Position numbers and translations under genes: made by a program. Shown piece by piece: positions 35,398 through 49,737 of a stretch of DNA of 64,000 bases. Within the stretch, counting starts at the first letter, position 1; each line of letters starts with the position of its first letter. Origin of the DNA: Lumbricus rubellus (Eukaryota; Annelida; Clitellata; Crassiclitellata; Lumbricidae); NCBI GenBank assembly GCA_945859605.1, contig OX243824.1, positions 29,161,948 to 29,225,947 of the forward strand, in the 5' to 3' direction. The notes below the pieces were generated by a model. The model saw only the letters and a program-made list of their open reading frames with translations. It searched no databases and was not told where the DNA came from.

Positions 35398-35925
35398 CTA
35401 TAGTGGGCCGTATTTCGTATAACCTGTGCTAGTCCTGGGCACGACGCTAAACTGCATCCATCCTCTGCCACAGGGAACCAACAACATCCCTGTGCCGGTC
35501 CTAAGCCAGGACAAAAGGAGGAAGGTTTGCCAGATGGGTGGCGATACGCTGGCAGTGAAAAAACCAAGACGATTGTAATCCGCCAAAACCACGACCCAAC
35601 TGACATAGCTACCCAGATGCTTCAAGGTGTCATTATGTGAAGCAGACATGCACAGGTCGGTTAGGACAGACCGATGAAGAGAGTCGGGGAGAGAGCGTGG
35701 GACACAACGGGCATTGACCCACGTTGTCCTTTATGCCTCTTTTTAACTATTCTCTTCAATCGGACAATGTGATCTAGATGCTCCAAGATGTTAATGGTAT
35801 GGAGCAGACCTGCTGACCAGACCGGTTGAAACTGGGCAACATGGCACGAGACAGACTCAGAAAGAGAGTGGCGTCGGACTCTTACGGGCATTGAGCCCAA
35901 TGATATTGATGATGATGATGATGAA
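35398..35925 (+). pseudogene. RTE-like LINE fragments: 5' piece, then 3' ends
   Basis: 35398-35540 resembles a 5' LINE region (CCTGTGCCGGTCCTAAGCC and onward). Then two degenerate C-terminal ends follow in tandem. The first, at about 35640-35720, ends near ACGGGCATTGACCC. The second, at about 35810-35905, reads MARDRLRKRVASDSYGH before a stop, followed by (TGATGA)n at 35906-35925. The ending matches the LINE at 6405-6437. Confidence 0.55.
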
Positions 35926-36660
35926 TTTGAGATGACTTTAGCTTTTTTATTAATATATTATGCTGTGCTGTGAAATGATAATAATAATTATTTGGTCGAT
36001 TTTTTTCTGTTGCGCGCATTTGGCCGCGCTCTTTTTTTCTCAGTTTTTAAGCAATCGACCCCAATCCTTCGCACGTGGTCGGGGTCGACGCGGGCAGGAT
36101 ATAAGGGGTGGGGGTCGGCAAATCTCTGCCATGGGGGCCAGGGTGGGGTAAAAACCCTAATTTTTCTACATTTTCAGTCATTGTCATGCATAGTTTCACA
36201 CTACTTTTACCTTAAACTCGTCATCGGCAAAATGTGGCATGTATGTAGGGATTATGTGAATATGGGCCTTCATGACAAATATCGTGGCCGCTCCAGATTG
36301 CGATAAAATGGAATAGATATGAGAAATAGTAAAGTCGTCATTTGGCCGAAGGTCCTTGAGCCGGTGTGGCATGAAATTGCGTCCGACTCCGCCCACTTAC
36401 GTTGTCGGAACAGTATTTCATACGGCATACGCATGAGATCTTGTCCGGCATGAAATCTTATCCGGAATGAAATGGACACGACTCCGTATACTTTCGTTAT
36501 TGAAACAGTATTTCCTACTGTTATATAAATTATCCGCGTAAAAGTATCTTAATAACATAATGTCAATAATATAATTTTATATATGGGACGAGAAATCAAG
36601 GATGGGGACAGTTGAATTATTGTTTGAATGGGCGATGCTTGGCTGGGCACCGCTGACCAC
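35926..36660. other. No gene recognised
   Basis: Contains a G-rich patch near 36100-36150 and two related half-repeats (CGACTCCG...TTACGTTGTCGGAACAGTATTTC near 36390, GACTCCG...TTTCGTTATTGAAACAGTATTTCC near 36480). Class unknown. Confidence 0.4.
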
Positions 36661-37200
36661 AGGGCGAGCGAAGTTAATTGCAAGTGTATTTGATGTATGG
36701 TGTAGGAAGGACAATCATTCCAATGATAATTGTAAAACAACACAAGGAGCTGGAAGTGACTTTAGACGGCAGAATACTGGAGCATGTCACGAAGTTTGTA
36801 TACCTATGAGGGCTAATAACAGAGGATGGAAAATGTACGGAGGACATCAAGAGAATGATGGGCCTAGCATGGGCCTAGCATGTGCGGTATTTGGTGCACT
36901 TGACAAAATGTGAAGGACAAAGAGCATCTCAATCAAACCAAGATGAAACTCTATGAAACCTTAGTGCTGTATGGCTCAGAGTGCCGGTGCCTGTGTAGAG
37001 AAGACGAGAGAAGATTGCTGGTGGCTGAAATGGGTTGGCTGAGGAGGATCAAGGGCAGGAGTAGGAGAGAGAGAAGCAGGAACGAGGAGACAAGAGAGGA
37101 CTGGGCGCAGAAGAAACGGTAGTGAAAAAATCAGGAAAAGACGGTTCAGATGCTGAGGTAGGAGGTAGCACAGGTATGGATGGATGTTGCAACCCATACG
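36661..37200 (+). pseudogene. RTE-like LINE C-terminal remnant
   Basis: In changing frames: EVTLDGRILEHVTKFVYL, LITEDGKCTEDIKRMMGLA, KTKMKLYETLVLYGSECRC, CREDERRLLVAEMGWLRRIK and GRSRRERSRNEETRED. This is the segment after the RT active site, up to the LYGSE motif and beyond. Both ends are lost. Confidence 0.7.
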
Positions 37201-37435
37201 ACATACCTGAACCTCGACCAGCGTTGCTCCGTCTGGCCTCTTGCCTTCTGTGCGGATCAGCCCGGTGGTTCTTTAGAGCTTGGAATGTCTGCTTTCACAA
37301 GGGCTCCTCCAGATGGTGTCTTTTAGAGCGAGGTGGCGAGCAGCTCTCCCTGCAGATCGTCGCCGTGGTGGCCTCCGTGATCGGCGATCTCACCGCACTG
37401 ACATTGATGCGGTATACAGAGGTCGAGTCCCAGTT
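37201..37435 (+). repeat. Unassigned repeat ending in (ATT)n
   Basis: Ends ATGCGGTATACAGAGGTCGAGTCCCAGTTA then (ATT)n. The same end occurs reversed at 41096-41118. GGTCGAGTCCC resembles a B-box, but no A-box partner is clear. Two occurrences with the same 3' tail make it a real interspersed repeat. Confidence 0.5.
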
Positions 37436-41033
<3,598 letters not shown>

Positions 41034-41042
41034 TAATAATAA

Positions 41043-41094
<52 letters not shown>

Positions 41095-41118
41095 TGGGAC
41101 TCGACCTGTGTACACCGC
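41034..41118. repeat. (TAA)n tract and reversed repeat end
   Basis: TAA units to about 41094, then ACTGGGACTCGACCTGTGTACACCGCA, the reverse complement of the repeat end at 37411-37435. Confidence 0.75.
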
Positions 41119-41295
41119 ATCATCATTATTATTATTATCTCTATTTTTATTTTTATTTTATTTTATTTTTCGCCCGAGGTATAAATGATCCCTCAGGCAT
41201 TAAAACCAATAATAAAAGCATTGTTGTTCTGGAGTTAACGGTCATCCTCGTCGGTCAATTTTGCAAAAGTGCCTCGAAATGCAACGGCATTGAAC

Positions 41296-41297
<2 letters not shown>
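41119..41297 (-). pseudogene. RLE-LINE 3' terminal fragment, E-type tail
   Basis: Minus strand: FNAVAFRGTFAKLTDEDDR and a stop, then about 70 bp of 3' UTR with CCTGAGGGATCATTTATACC and TCGGGCG (the E-type stem-loop) and an A-rich end. Confidence 0.7.
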
Positions 41298-41362
<65 letters not shown>

Positions 41363-41505
41363 GCACAGCCACCTTGTTATTATTATTATTATTATTATTA
41401 TTTATTTTTATTTTAAAAAAATTGTTATTATTATTATTATTTTTATTATTATTATTATTTTTTTTAGCTTATTATTATTATATTTGGATATATAAAAAAT
41501 GTTGC
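41298..41505 (-). repeat. ATT microsatellite block
   Basis: Two ATT runs (41298-41362, 41375-41470) around a 13-bp unique piece, with T-rich interruptions. Confidence 0.85.
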
Positions 41506-41892
41506 TCTAGAACGGTTCACTCGGTAGTGTGTGGTTGGGTAAAAGTGCCTCGGAAAGAAATAGCATTAAAGCGTTGGATGGTGGCAAAAAGGTTGAAAAA
41601 GGTAAGATGTCTCTCTAATATCTCCAGAGATTAGTGTTAGACGTTTTCCAAGGTCCTTAATGAAATGAAGTCCATTGTTGTTAATTGGGCCCAGGGTCTC
41701 CAGCGCCCGGGAGAGAAAGTGGTGATTGGCCAACAGGTGATCGTACTTGGCAGTTTTTCTCGTGTCCGCCAATTCAGCGCAGCCCCCGCCGCTGCAGCCG
41801 AGGCATTTAGGTGGGAAGGAGCAACCGTGTCTATTACGGTGGCATCCCACACGACGCTGCATCCTCCTCGCCACGGAATCAAAGTCATACCG
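41506..41892 (-). pseudogene. RLE-LINE nuclease fragment, C-type
   Basis: Minus strand: MTLIPWRGGCSVVWDATVID, ASAAAAGAA, LADTRKTAKYDHLLANHHF, LETLGPINNNGLHFIKDLGK and TSYLFQPFCHHPTL. It begins at the TAA edge (41892), losing the RPD motif itself, and has a frameshift near 41770. Confidence 0.75.
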
Positions 41893-42233
41893 TTATTATT
41901 ATTATTATTATTTTTTAAATGTTTTTTTAAAAAAATTTAAATTTTATTTATTTTTTAATTTATTTTTTTAATATTATTTTTTAAATTTTTTTTTTACCCG
42001 AGGTATCTATGATGATATTAATAAGACATTTAAACTCTAGGGTGGCCATCCAAGTCAAGATCAGGACGAAAAAAAGTGAAGAACAAAAATTATTATTATT
42101 ATTATTGTTATTTTTTTTTTTGACCCGAGGTATTTATGATCCCTCAGGTGTTCCAAATATTATCCGGAGATGGGTATGATGTTACTCTGGAACGGCCTAT
42201 TATTATTATTATTATTATTATTATAACTGGAAT
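41893..42233 (-). repeat. AT-rich block with three RLE-LINE 3' tail scraps
   Basis: E-type stem-loop ends occur at 41997-42012 and 42122-42148 (ACCCGAGGTATTTATGATCC...CTCAGGT on plus), each next to T-rich and ATT runs. A ~50-bp piece of 3' UTR (to about 42195) precedes the next ATT tract. No coding remains. Confidence 0.65.
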
Positions 42234-42918
42234 GTAAGGTTTAGGTTTCGATTTACTTTAACATATCAATTTTAGAATGCTTAGGGTGGCCGGTCCATGG
42301 CCCCAGGTAATCCTGACAAGGTGCCTTGGTAGGCATCGGCATTGTAGCGCTGGTTAGCGATTGAAATGTTCTGGAATAAAAAGCTTGTTTCACGTGTGTC
42401 TCCAGATAACTTTGACAGCCGGCGACCAATCTCGGACACAAAGGCGAGACCCTCAGTGTTGATGGGCCCCATTGTTTCCACTGCTAAAGGGACGAAGATG
42501 TATGTCCTTTGGAGGTCGACGTACTTTGTAGTTTTCCTTGTTGCGGCTTTCTCCGCTGCTCTCTCGGCTTCGGTCGCGTTCTCCAGGACGTACGAGGCGG
42601 CCACCGTGTCCACCACAGTCGCATCCCAAATCAACGCCTTCCCGTTACTCCAGGGGATCAGAGTCTGGCCGTCCGGTCTTTTTCCGTCCAACCTGGTGAG
42701 GCCCGACGGCTCCTTGATTGCCGGAGTTCCAGCTCTATTTAGACTTCGGTAGACAAGGTCGTTGATGGTGCTCTGTCTTGCCTGTCTTCCGAATCCCAGG
42801 GAGCAAGAAAGACCATGCGAACCCCTTGCTGAGACAGGAGTGCCACAAACACACGTGTGCGGTTCACATATGGGCGCGCCCAGTCGGAGACCAACCGCAA
42901 CTCTCACAGCCTCGTCAC
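42234..42918 (-). CDS. RLE-LINE knuckle and nuclease, open frame (5' truncated)
   Basis: The minus-strand frame is open from the TAA edge (42918) to a stop at 42281. [17 protein letters not shown] leads into knuckle CEPHTCVCG...HGLSC, then HRSL-equivalent [18 protein letters not shown], nuclease [11 protein letters not shown]...[10 protein letters not shown], and an [20 protein letters not shown] end finishing [12 protein letters not shown]. It has the SGDTRE segment that copy 1 (6818-9018) lacks. The 3' UTR is A-type. Lesion-free but without RT. Confidence 0.8.
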
Positions 42919-43958
42919 TTATTATTAATATTATTACTATTATTATTACTAGCTGTACCCAGCCACGCGTTGCTGTGGCAGAAAAGACCCCCTCCCCTCC
43001 TTCTTCCCCTCCCCCGCCCCTCCCCCTCCCTCTCTATTATCCCCTCCACCTCCCCTCCGCCTCCCCTCCGCCTCCCCCTCCCCTCCCCTCCCCTCTCCTC
43101 CCCTCCCTTCCCCACCCCTCCCCTCCCCTCCCCTCCCCTCCCCTCCCCTCCCCTCCCCTCCCCTCCCCTCCCCTCCCTTCCCCTCCCCTCCCCTCCCCTC
43201 CCCTCCCCTCCCCTCCCCTCCCCTCCCCTCCCCTCCCCTCCCCTCCCCTCCCCTCCCCTCCCCTCCCCTCCCCTCCCCTCCCCTCCCCTCCCCTCCCCTC
43301 CCCTCCCCTCCCCTCCCCTCCCCTCCCCTCCCCTCCCCTCCCCTCCCCTCCCCTCCCCTCCCCTCCCCTCCCCTCCCCTCCCCTCCCCTCCCCTCCCCTC
43401 CCCTCCCCTCCCCTCCCTTCCCCTCCCCTCCATTCCCCTCCCCTCCCCCCCTCCCCTCCCCTCCCCTCCCCCCCCCTCCCCTCCCCTCCCCCCCCCTCCC
43501 CTCCCCTCCCCCTCCCCTCCCCCTCTCCTTCCCCATCCCCCTCCCTCTTCCCCTCCGCTCCGTCCACCTCCGACTCCGCTCGTTTCGTCCCTCAGACCAT
43601 CCTTTACTGACAGCGGATAAAGCCCAAGAATTTTTGAAGGCCGTAACGTAATTATTTATCGAGTCGCTTATGACGTCAGGGGACGCGCACTCATTAATGC
43701 TTAGTCACTTTGTTTCGGGTAAAGACGATTCTGAAATTTTGGAAGCGTGCCGTTTCGTTCAAATTGCAAATGGCGGGCGAACGGATTGCAAAGTTCACTT
43801 TTTGTGGAAACGATTGGGTTTTTTTCGGGAAAAGAAATGTCGTGACCTTGCGGTATCGGAATGGAAGGTTTTGGTAAAATTTTAAAAAAAAGATGCGTCA
43901 GTTTCGGCGTGATCGTGACCGCAGGATCGCAAAGTTTCATTTTTATTTATATAGATTA
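42919..43958 (+). mobile_element. Unclassified repeat with ACTAGCTGT start and pentamer minisatellite
   Basis: After an ATT tract (42919-42946) it begins ACTAGCTGTACCCAGCCACG and ends TTTATATAGATTATTATT. In between is the (CCCCT)n array, then about 330 bp of unique sequence with two short frames I do not recognise. I have seen similar ACTAGCTGTACCCGGC starts as multicopy animal repeats but cannot assign a class. Confidence 0.45.
43075..43530 (+). repeat. (CCCCT)n minisatellite, about 90 units
   Basis: Almost perfect pentamer array, with T-for-C variants at both ends and degenerate flanks from 42990. The minus strand (AGGGG)n is strongly G-quadruplex-prone. The long Pro/Ser/Leu and Gly/Arg/Glu frames here are repeat translations. 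Confidence 0.95.
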
Positions 43959-44039
43959 TTATTATAAAAATTTCCGAAGTAGTTCAGTGTCAAAAGGTAA
44001 ATAAGGCAACGTATAGTGTATATAAAGATTATGGAATCG
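43959..44039. other. No gene seen
   Basis: Short AT-rich spacer between the minisatellite element and the next LINE. Confidence 0.4.
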
Positions 44040-46615
44040 ATAGTCAATCAGATACTGTGGCTGCTTTTCGAATGTGCCTCTGCAGGCAACAGCGTTGAAT
44101 CGTTGGACGCAGACTGAGAATCGCTGGAACAGGTAACTTGTCTCTTTTAGGGTCTCCAGTGATTTGTTTCAGGAGACGCCCCAAATCCTTAAGAAGTTTC
44201 AAACCGTCCATGTTAATTGGGCTCGAAAGCTAGAGGAACAAAGAGATAAGTCGAAGTAAGATGGTTGTACTTATCGACCTTCCTGGTAGCCGCCACTTCC
44301 GCTACCGCTCCCGCAGAAACGGATGTCACCTGGACGTATGATGAAGCTACAATGTCGATCACCGTGGCGTCCCAGACGAGATTCCGTCCTTTGTGCCAAG
44401 GCATCAACGTGAGACCATCTGCCTTCAGTTCTAGTTCCAGGTGGTTCCTTAACATTTGGGAATCCTGCTCGTGTGAGACTTCGGATGATTAGATCGTTTA
44501 ATGTGGCGTGTCTGGCGATCCGTCCAGGTCCAAGACCACAGGAAAGTCCATGCGCTCCATTCGCTGTCACTCGAGCTCCACACGGACAAGCATGAGGCTC
44601 GCAAATGCAAGTTCCCAGACGGAGACCTACCGCAATTCTGACCGCCTCATCCTCTAGACGTAGACCACATGATGTCACGGGGAGGGCTAAAAGCCAGTCA
44701 CCGGCGTGAGGCGCTGCGACTGCCTTGAAACGTGCTTGATGGTATGGGTCGGAAAGTGCCTTGCTCAATTCGGTAACCATCTTCTGCATGAGAGGTTTGT
44801 CCCAACTTGATTGTTTGTGAGCCGCACCGCTCTCAGGTAGCCCAGATTGGCTCTCAGTACGCCATAGATGCTCCATCAATTCCACCCGCTCGTCAGTATC
44901 GGGGCAGACATTGCCTAGCATGGTAGACTGTAGTTCTCGGGTGCTTGCAGCGGAAGCCAAAAAGGCGGGAAGAGCAAGCGAAACCACCCGGCGAATTCCC
45001 AGTCCACCCATCTTCACCGGCAAAGATGCCTGTAGCCAATGGTCGTTCGACAGAGCGATGTTGAGAACTGCACTCAAGCCGTTCCGAAGCAGTCCGTCGA
45101 ATTTTTCCAGCAGCACGTGCCCTGTGCAAGGGCTACATCTTAAAGTGTACGCCAATCTATGGGAGCTGAGAGAGCAACGGAGGATGATCAGAGCGTCGTG
45201 TTTGGCGATGGACTCCAGTCTGTTTATTTCCAACGTCAACTCAGTGCATCTGCTCTCAAGACAATTTGTCAAGGCCTCCCTGGTGGACAGTGGCGCACCC
45301 AGCAAACAAGCTTTTTCTGGCGATGTGACGGTAACATTCTGGAAGACACGGTCGATGTCTTGTATGTCATGGTGATACATGATTTCGCGTTTGCTCTGGT
45401 TGAGTTGCAGTCGAAGTTGCTCACATCTCTGCTTCAAAAGACTCACATCCTTCGCCACCATGGCCACCAGGGTTAGATCATCCATGTAGCCCAGAAGCAG
45501 CGGTGATGACAAATCTTGCAGAATGGGTTGCAATGGAAGACAAGAAAAGCAACGGACTCAGTGGGTCACCCTGTTGAGGCCCGAGCTGGGATGAAATTGT
45601 ATATTGACCAAACCGGAGGTGAGAGGGTTCGGCGTATGCGAGATGGCAGAATGAAGAAAGTTCCGGGAGGATGTCGTCTATCGAAGAAAGCATTTGATCT
45701 CTGTAGAGACTGTTCAACGCATTCCTAAAGTCAAGCTTCACAAGAATAGACCCCGCTGGCATTGATTACAGGAAGCGTATCGCTGCGTGGACCGCTGCCT
45801 CTGCTTCACCAGGCACGCCGACTCCAACCTGCCTCGGTGCGAGATAGGCGGTTGTCCTTGTGACTGCATAGGCATTTGCACATTTTAGATGCGAGTCTAC
45901 GCCAGTAATATCCTATGACAATTGGGTGAAGACCTCCATAATATTTTCTGAGTGCCCTGAGGGTGCCTCCAAAGAGAACAGGTCTGATGTGCTCAGGGCA
46001 TTCACCCTTAAGAAGGAGGTTCACCAGACCGGTGATGGCAGTGATAAGCTCTGATCTAATTTCGACGCAATTTACCAGGTCTGATAGATGCTGTGGACGA
46101 ATGCCGTCAGGTCCTCCCGAAGAAACCTGCGGAAAAGAACGGATCCGGCCGAGAACCTGTTCTTCAGTGGTTTGGAAGGACTCCAAGTTGCGTTTTGCCG
46201 TGAAATGAGGACGGTCGCTTGGATGCTCACTGCTCAGGGTGTTTTGTGCGTAGCTCCTCAAAAGACACCGAATCTGTCATAACTGGAATATCAGTAGAGC
46301 ACAGTATTCTGATGGCCGCTCTGATATTACCATCCTCTAGTTTGGAAGCAACTGCTGCGGCTACCGCCTGGTCATCATGTGTGTTAGTTTGTATGACGCT
46401 TACTGATGCTGGGGTTTTCAGAGAAGATTTCATCCCTCTTTAGCTGCCAAGAAGATTGAAAGTTTACTACCCGCCTCTTTATGGTTGATGACAGATCGTG
46501 GCGCCGACCTCCTGTTCTTGGTTGCTCCAAGATCACCGACCCAAGAGTGAGAAGCATCTGCCATGTGGAAGAGTTTCCGGCGTCACACACGATTTTGTTG
46601 ATGATGGTGGTGAGA
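44040..46615 (-). pseudogene. RLE-type LINE, long decayed copy
   Basis: The minus strand starts at LLTTIINKIVCDAGNSSTWQ (the linker after the N-terminal finger), then AAAVASKLEDGNIRAAIRIL. RT follows (FPQVSSGGPDGIRPQHLSDL, RKYYGGLHPIVIGYYWRRL, VKLDFRNALNSLYRDQM, QQGDPLSPLLF, LGYMDDLTL), then LPVKMGGLGIRRVVSLALPA, knuckle CEPHACPCG...HGLSC and a damaged nuclease: the RPD site is destroyed near 44440, while LVWDATVIDIVASSY survives. Frameshifts lie near 46245, 45870, 45540 and 44450. It is close to the intact copy at 37588-39927. Three segments of it are duplicated at 46680-47293. Confidence 0.85.
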
Positions 46616-47293
46616 AGTTTATTATTATTATTATTGTTATTATTATTATTTTTGCCCCGAGGGATCATGTTTACCTCAACTCTGGTTGAGTTGCAGTCGA
46701 AGTTGCTCACATCTCTGCTTCAAAAGACTCACATCCTTCGCCACCATGGCCACCAGGGTTAGATCATCCATGTAGCCCAGAAGCAGCGGTGATGACAAAT
46801 CTTGCAGAATGGGTTGCAATGGAAGACAAGAAAAGCAACGGACTCAGTGGGTCACCCTGTTGAGGCCCGAGCTGGGATGAAATTGTATATTGACCAAACC
46901 GGAGGTGAGAGGGTTCGGCGTATGCGAGATGGCAGAATGAAGAAAGTTCCGGGAGGATGTCGTCTATCGAAGAAAGCATTTGATCTCTGTAGAGACTGTT
47001 CAACGCATTCCTAAAGTCAAGCTTCACATGTGGAAGAGTTTCCGGCGTCACACACGATTTTGTTGATGATGGTGGTGAGAAGTTTATTATTATTATTATT
47101 GTTATTATTATTATTTTTGCCCCGAGGGCGTACTGAGAGCCAATCTGGGCTACCTGAGAGCGGTGCGGCTCACAAACAATCAAGTTGGGACAAACCTCTC
47201 ATGCAGAAGATGGTTACCGAATTGAGCAAGGCACTTTCCGACCCATACCATCAAGCACGTTTCAAGGCAGTCGCAGCGCCTCACGCCGGTGAC
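46562..47293. repeat. Scrambled patch built from three copied segments
   Basis: 46680-47028 repeats 45394-45742 (349 bp, no indel). 47027-47128 repeats 46562-46663 (102 bp, including its ATT tract and a GCCCCGAGGG end). 47129-47293 is the reverse complement of about 44696-44861. By eye the copies are identical to their sources. Junctions overlap by 2 bp at one join. Confidence 0.85.
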
Positions 47294-47589
47294 TCGTCTT
47301 CAGGGTGTGAGGCAAAAGTACCTTTACTTCAACTCTCTCGATAAAAACAAATTTGTCTGGAATGGACCCTAATCGTCAAGAAGGTCCCACTTGGAGAAAG
47401 TACCCCTAAAAGCGACATAGTTGAAGCGCGAATCGTTAGCGAAAGGCGTTGAAACAAGTAAGACGTTTCGCGGACGTCCCCAGTTACAGTGCTTATGCTT
47501 TGTCTTGCATATTATTATTATTATTATTTATTTTTTTATTTTTTAAATATTTTTTGTTTATATTATTTTTTTTTTCGAAGAATGCATGT
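47294..47589 (-). pseudogene. RLE-LINE C-terminal scraps
   Basis: The plus-strand GTCTTCAGGGTGTGAGG...AAAGTACCTTT occurs at 47296 and again at 47607, both being minus-strand ends of the same subfamily. Around 47400-47470 the minus strand has RLTCFNAF and FNYVAF-like remnants. 47511-47589 is ATT/T-rich. Confidence 0.6.
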
Positions 47590-48420
47590 CTGGTGGGTCA
47601 GGCCTCGTCTTCAGGGTGTGAGGTAAAAGTACCTTTGAAAGCGACCAGGTTGTAGCGTTGAATGCAAGTGGCCAGACGTTGAAAATGAAAGAGAGCTTCA
47701 CGTCTGTCACCAGTGATAGTAGAGATGCGGCTGCCAATTTCATTCATGAAGTCTGAGGCTGAAGGATTGAACGGACCCAGTGTCTCTATGGCCACCGGCT
47801 GAAAGATGTAGGAAGCGGGAAACTCTCGATATTTCTGTTCTTTGCGGATGGCCGCCTGCACTGATGCAGGCCCGACCAGACCGTTCGGGTGGGTTATATA
47901 CGAGGCGGCACAAGTGTGAACAATGGTGGCATCCCACGCCAAGTACTTCCCACCTGACCAAGGTCCGGCCTCTTTACATCGGATCTAAAGAGACCCGCCG
48001 GTTCCTTGATGCTTGGGATGTCAGCTCTGAGGAGGGTACGCCAAATGATGTCGTTTATGGCGTGGTGACGAAGGGAGCGACCCATGGCTCTCCTACAGAC
48101 AAAATCATGATGGCCCTCGGGGCCAACTCCCTCGCCACAATGGCATGTGTGAGGACCACACAAGTCCAAGCCCAACCTCAGGCCCACCGCCACCCGGACT
48201 GCCTCATTGTCCAGGACAAGGCCACAAGCGGCGATTGGAAGCACGAGCAGCCAGTCAGCTGAATGGGGACTGCACGACGTAGCTATAAACACTATAAGAC
48301 ACTCTTCATTGCACTAGACCGGCCCCTGGTTGAAAAGGATAAGGCGGAGATCCGCCTTAGTGCCGTCGGTTTAGTCGACCGAGCCAGGCTGGATGCGTCG
48401 TGCAGGCCAACCAATATTTT
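47590..48420 (-). pseudogene. RLE-LINE nuclease end, distinct subfamily
   Basis: The minus strand has [40 protein letters not shown], a variant knuckle (CGPHTCHCGEGVGPEGHHDF then VC), AINDIIWRTLLRADIPSIKE, PAGLFRSDVKRPD, a frameshift near 47955, then MAWDATIVHTCAASYITHPN, VAIETLGPFNPSASDFMNEI, GDRREALFHFQRLATCIQRY and NLVAFKGTFTSHPEDEA. Knuckle and C-terminus differ from all other copies. One frameshift in the nuclease separates the RPD and WDAT motifs. Confidence 0.8.
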
Positions 48421-48949
48421 ACTCAGAGACCTAAAATTATTCGAAAGGTCGTGTGTTTCTGCTGTAGCCACGGTCAGACTTACTCTCTTGTAAGCAATTA
48501 GCAACTTCAACAGTTGCAAGTCATTCCAGGGAGCTGACGTTGCACGTTGGCATGTGTATCAATGCATGGGTACCAATGCCTTGAGATCCACCTGAAGAAC
48601 AAATACATTGAGCTCACGAAGACTGGAGCTCAAATGCAGTCGATTTCAGAGCGATGGAAGAGGTAGATTGCAGTGTATCAACTTCCCTATCCAAAACCCC
48701 CTTTTCTCTCTCTGCAAGACTGTCATCAGAGAATCGAAAACTACCCCACTATCAATAAGCTTAGGATTATGCATGCGTATCTGAAACTTGTGTTCCAGCA
48801 GAACACATGCTCTTGATGAAGACCAGCATTACTATTAATAGAGGACAGAAGTGGTGTGAAAAGAAATAGATTGTGTTCAACTATTCAAGCAAGTTAAAAC
48901 GGCTGAAGCATGTGCTTCACCTGTTCCATTAGGCCCTCTATATTATATA
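48421..48949. other. No gene seen
   Basis: Unique-looking sequence between the RLE cluster and a mariner remnant. Confidence 0.45.
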
Positions 48950-49737
48950 CGCGGTGATTAATTAAAAACGTCCCCTACATAAGTTGGCATAACTCATGTT
49001 AATGACCATCAAATTTAATGAAATTTCAGAATAATGAAGTTTGATGATCTAGCCAAGTGCTATATAAATTATGTCATATTCAGAGCTATAATGACGTAAC
49101 GCGGACGACAAAACTAATGACGTCACGATAATCTCGAGAAACAAGCAATATTCCAACGTTCCTGTCAGTCATTCAGGTTGTATCATGCAAACCTGGTCAA
49201 TTTCATCTGGTTTAGCCTCCAGATGAGAAATTGTTTACTGTGGCATCACCCATTAACAATCAGAATGTTCGCAATCACGTATCTGCCGGTACAGAGAAGA
49301 GGGACGTTCCAGCAAATCGTCTTTTGCGGAATCGACCAACTTTCAGCAAATCCCTTATGGTATCTCTGCACACGGTCGTACGAACATTATCCATTCATCG
49401 AACCGGGCGTCAAGATAAGTGGACTATAAGATATGTAGTGTCATGCAAGAGAAGGTCTACAGATCTCGAATATGTGATGTCAGTGAGTTGCGAAGTCGAA
49501 TTGTGGAGGCATGGGACGAGATGGATCAGCGCATCATTGATGAATCAGTCAAACAGTGGCGCACTCGTCCTCGCGCATGCGTAGTTGCCAAAGGGGGTCA
49601 GTTTGAACATAAACTTTAACTTTACGAATGTTTAGAAGTAACTCCTCTGTCTTCCTTTAAAATTTCTTTCACATAGCATGACATTTGACGGAGTTACAAT
49701 TAAATATGCAGGGGACGTTTTTTTATGAATCACGGTG
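48950..49737 (+). mobile_element. Tc1/mariner-superfamily remnant with TA target duplication
   Basis: Left end CGCGGTGATTAATTAAAAAC then GTCCCCTACAT; right end reverse-complemented CACCGTGATTCATAAAAAAA then CGTCCCCTGCAT. Both are flanked by TA (48948-48949, 49738-49739). At 788 bp it is too short for a full transposase. It keeps the C-terminal half in two or three frames: LFTVASPINNQNVRNHVSAG, KRDVPANRLLRNRPTFSKSL, then VYRSRICDVSELRSRIVEAW and VKQWRTRPRACVVAKGGQFE with a stop at 49617. The N-terminal DNA-binding half and the first catalytic Asp are deleted. Confidence 0.8.

Noticed and set aside
42915..43620. Overlapping 170-280 codon frames rich in Pro-Ser-Leu or Gly-Arg-Glu
   Set aside because: They come from the (CCCCT)n pentamer array, which is open in all frames because its period (5) gives a 15-base coding repeat without stops.
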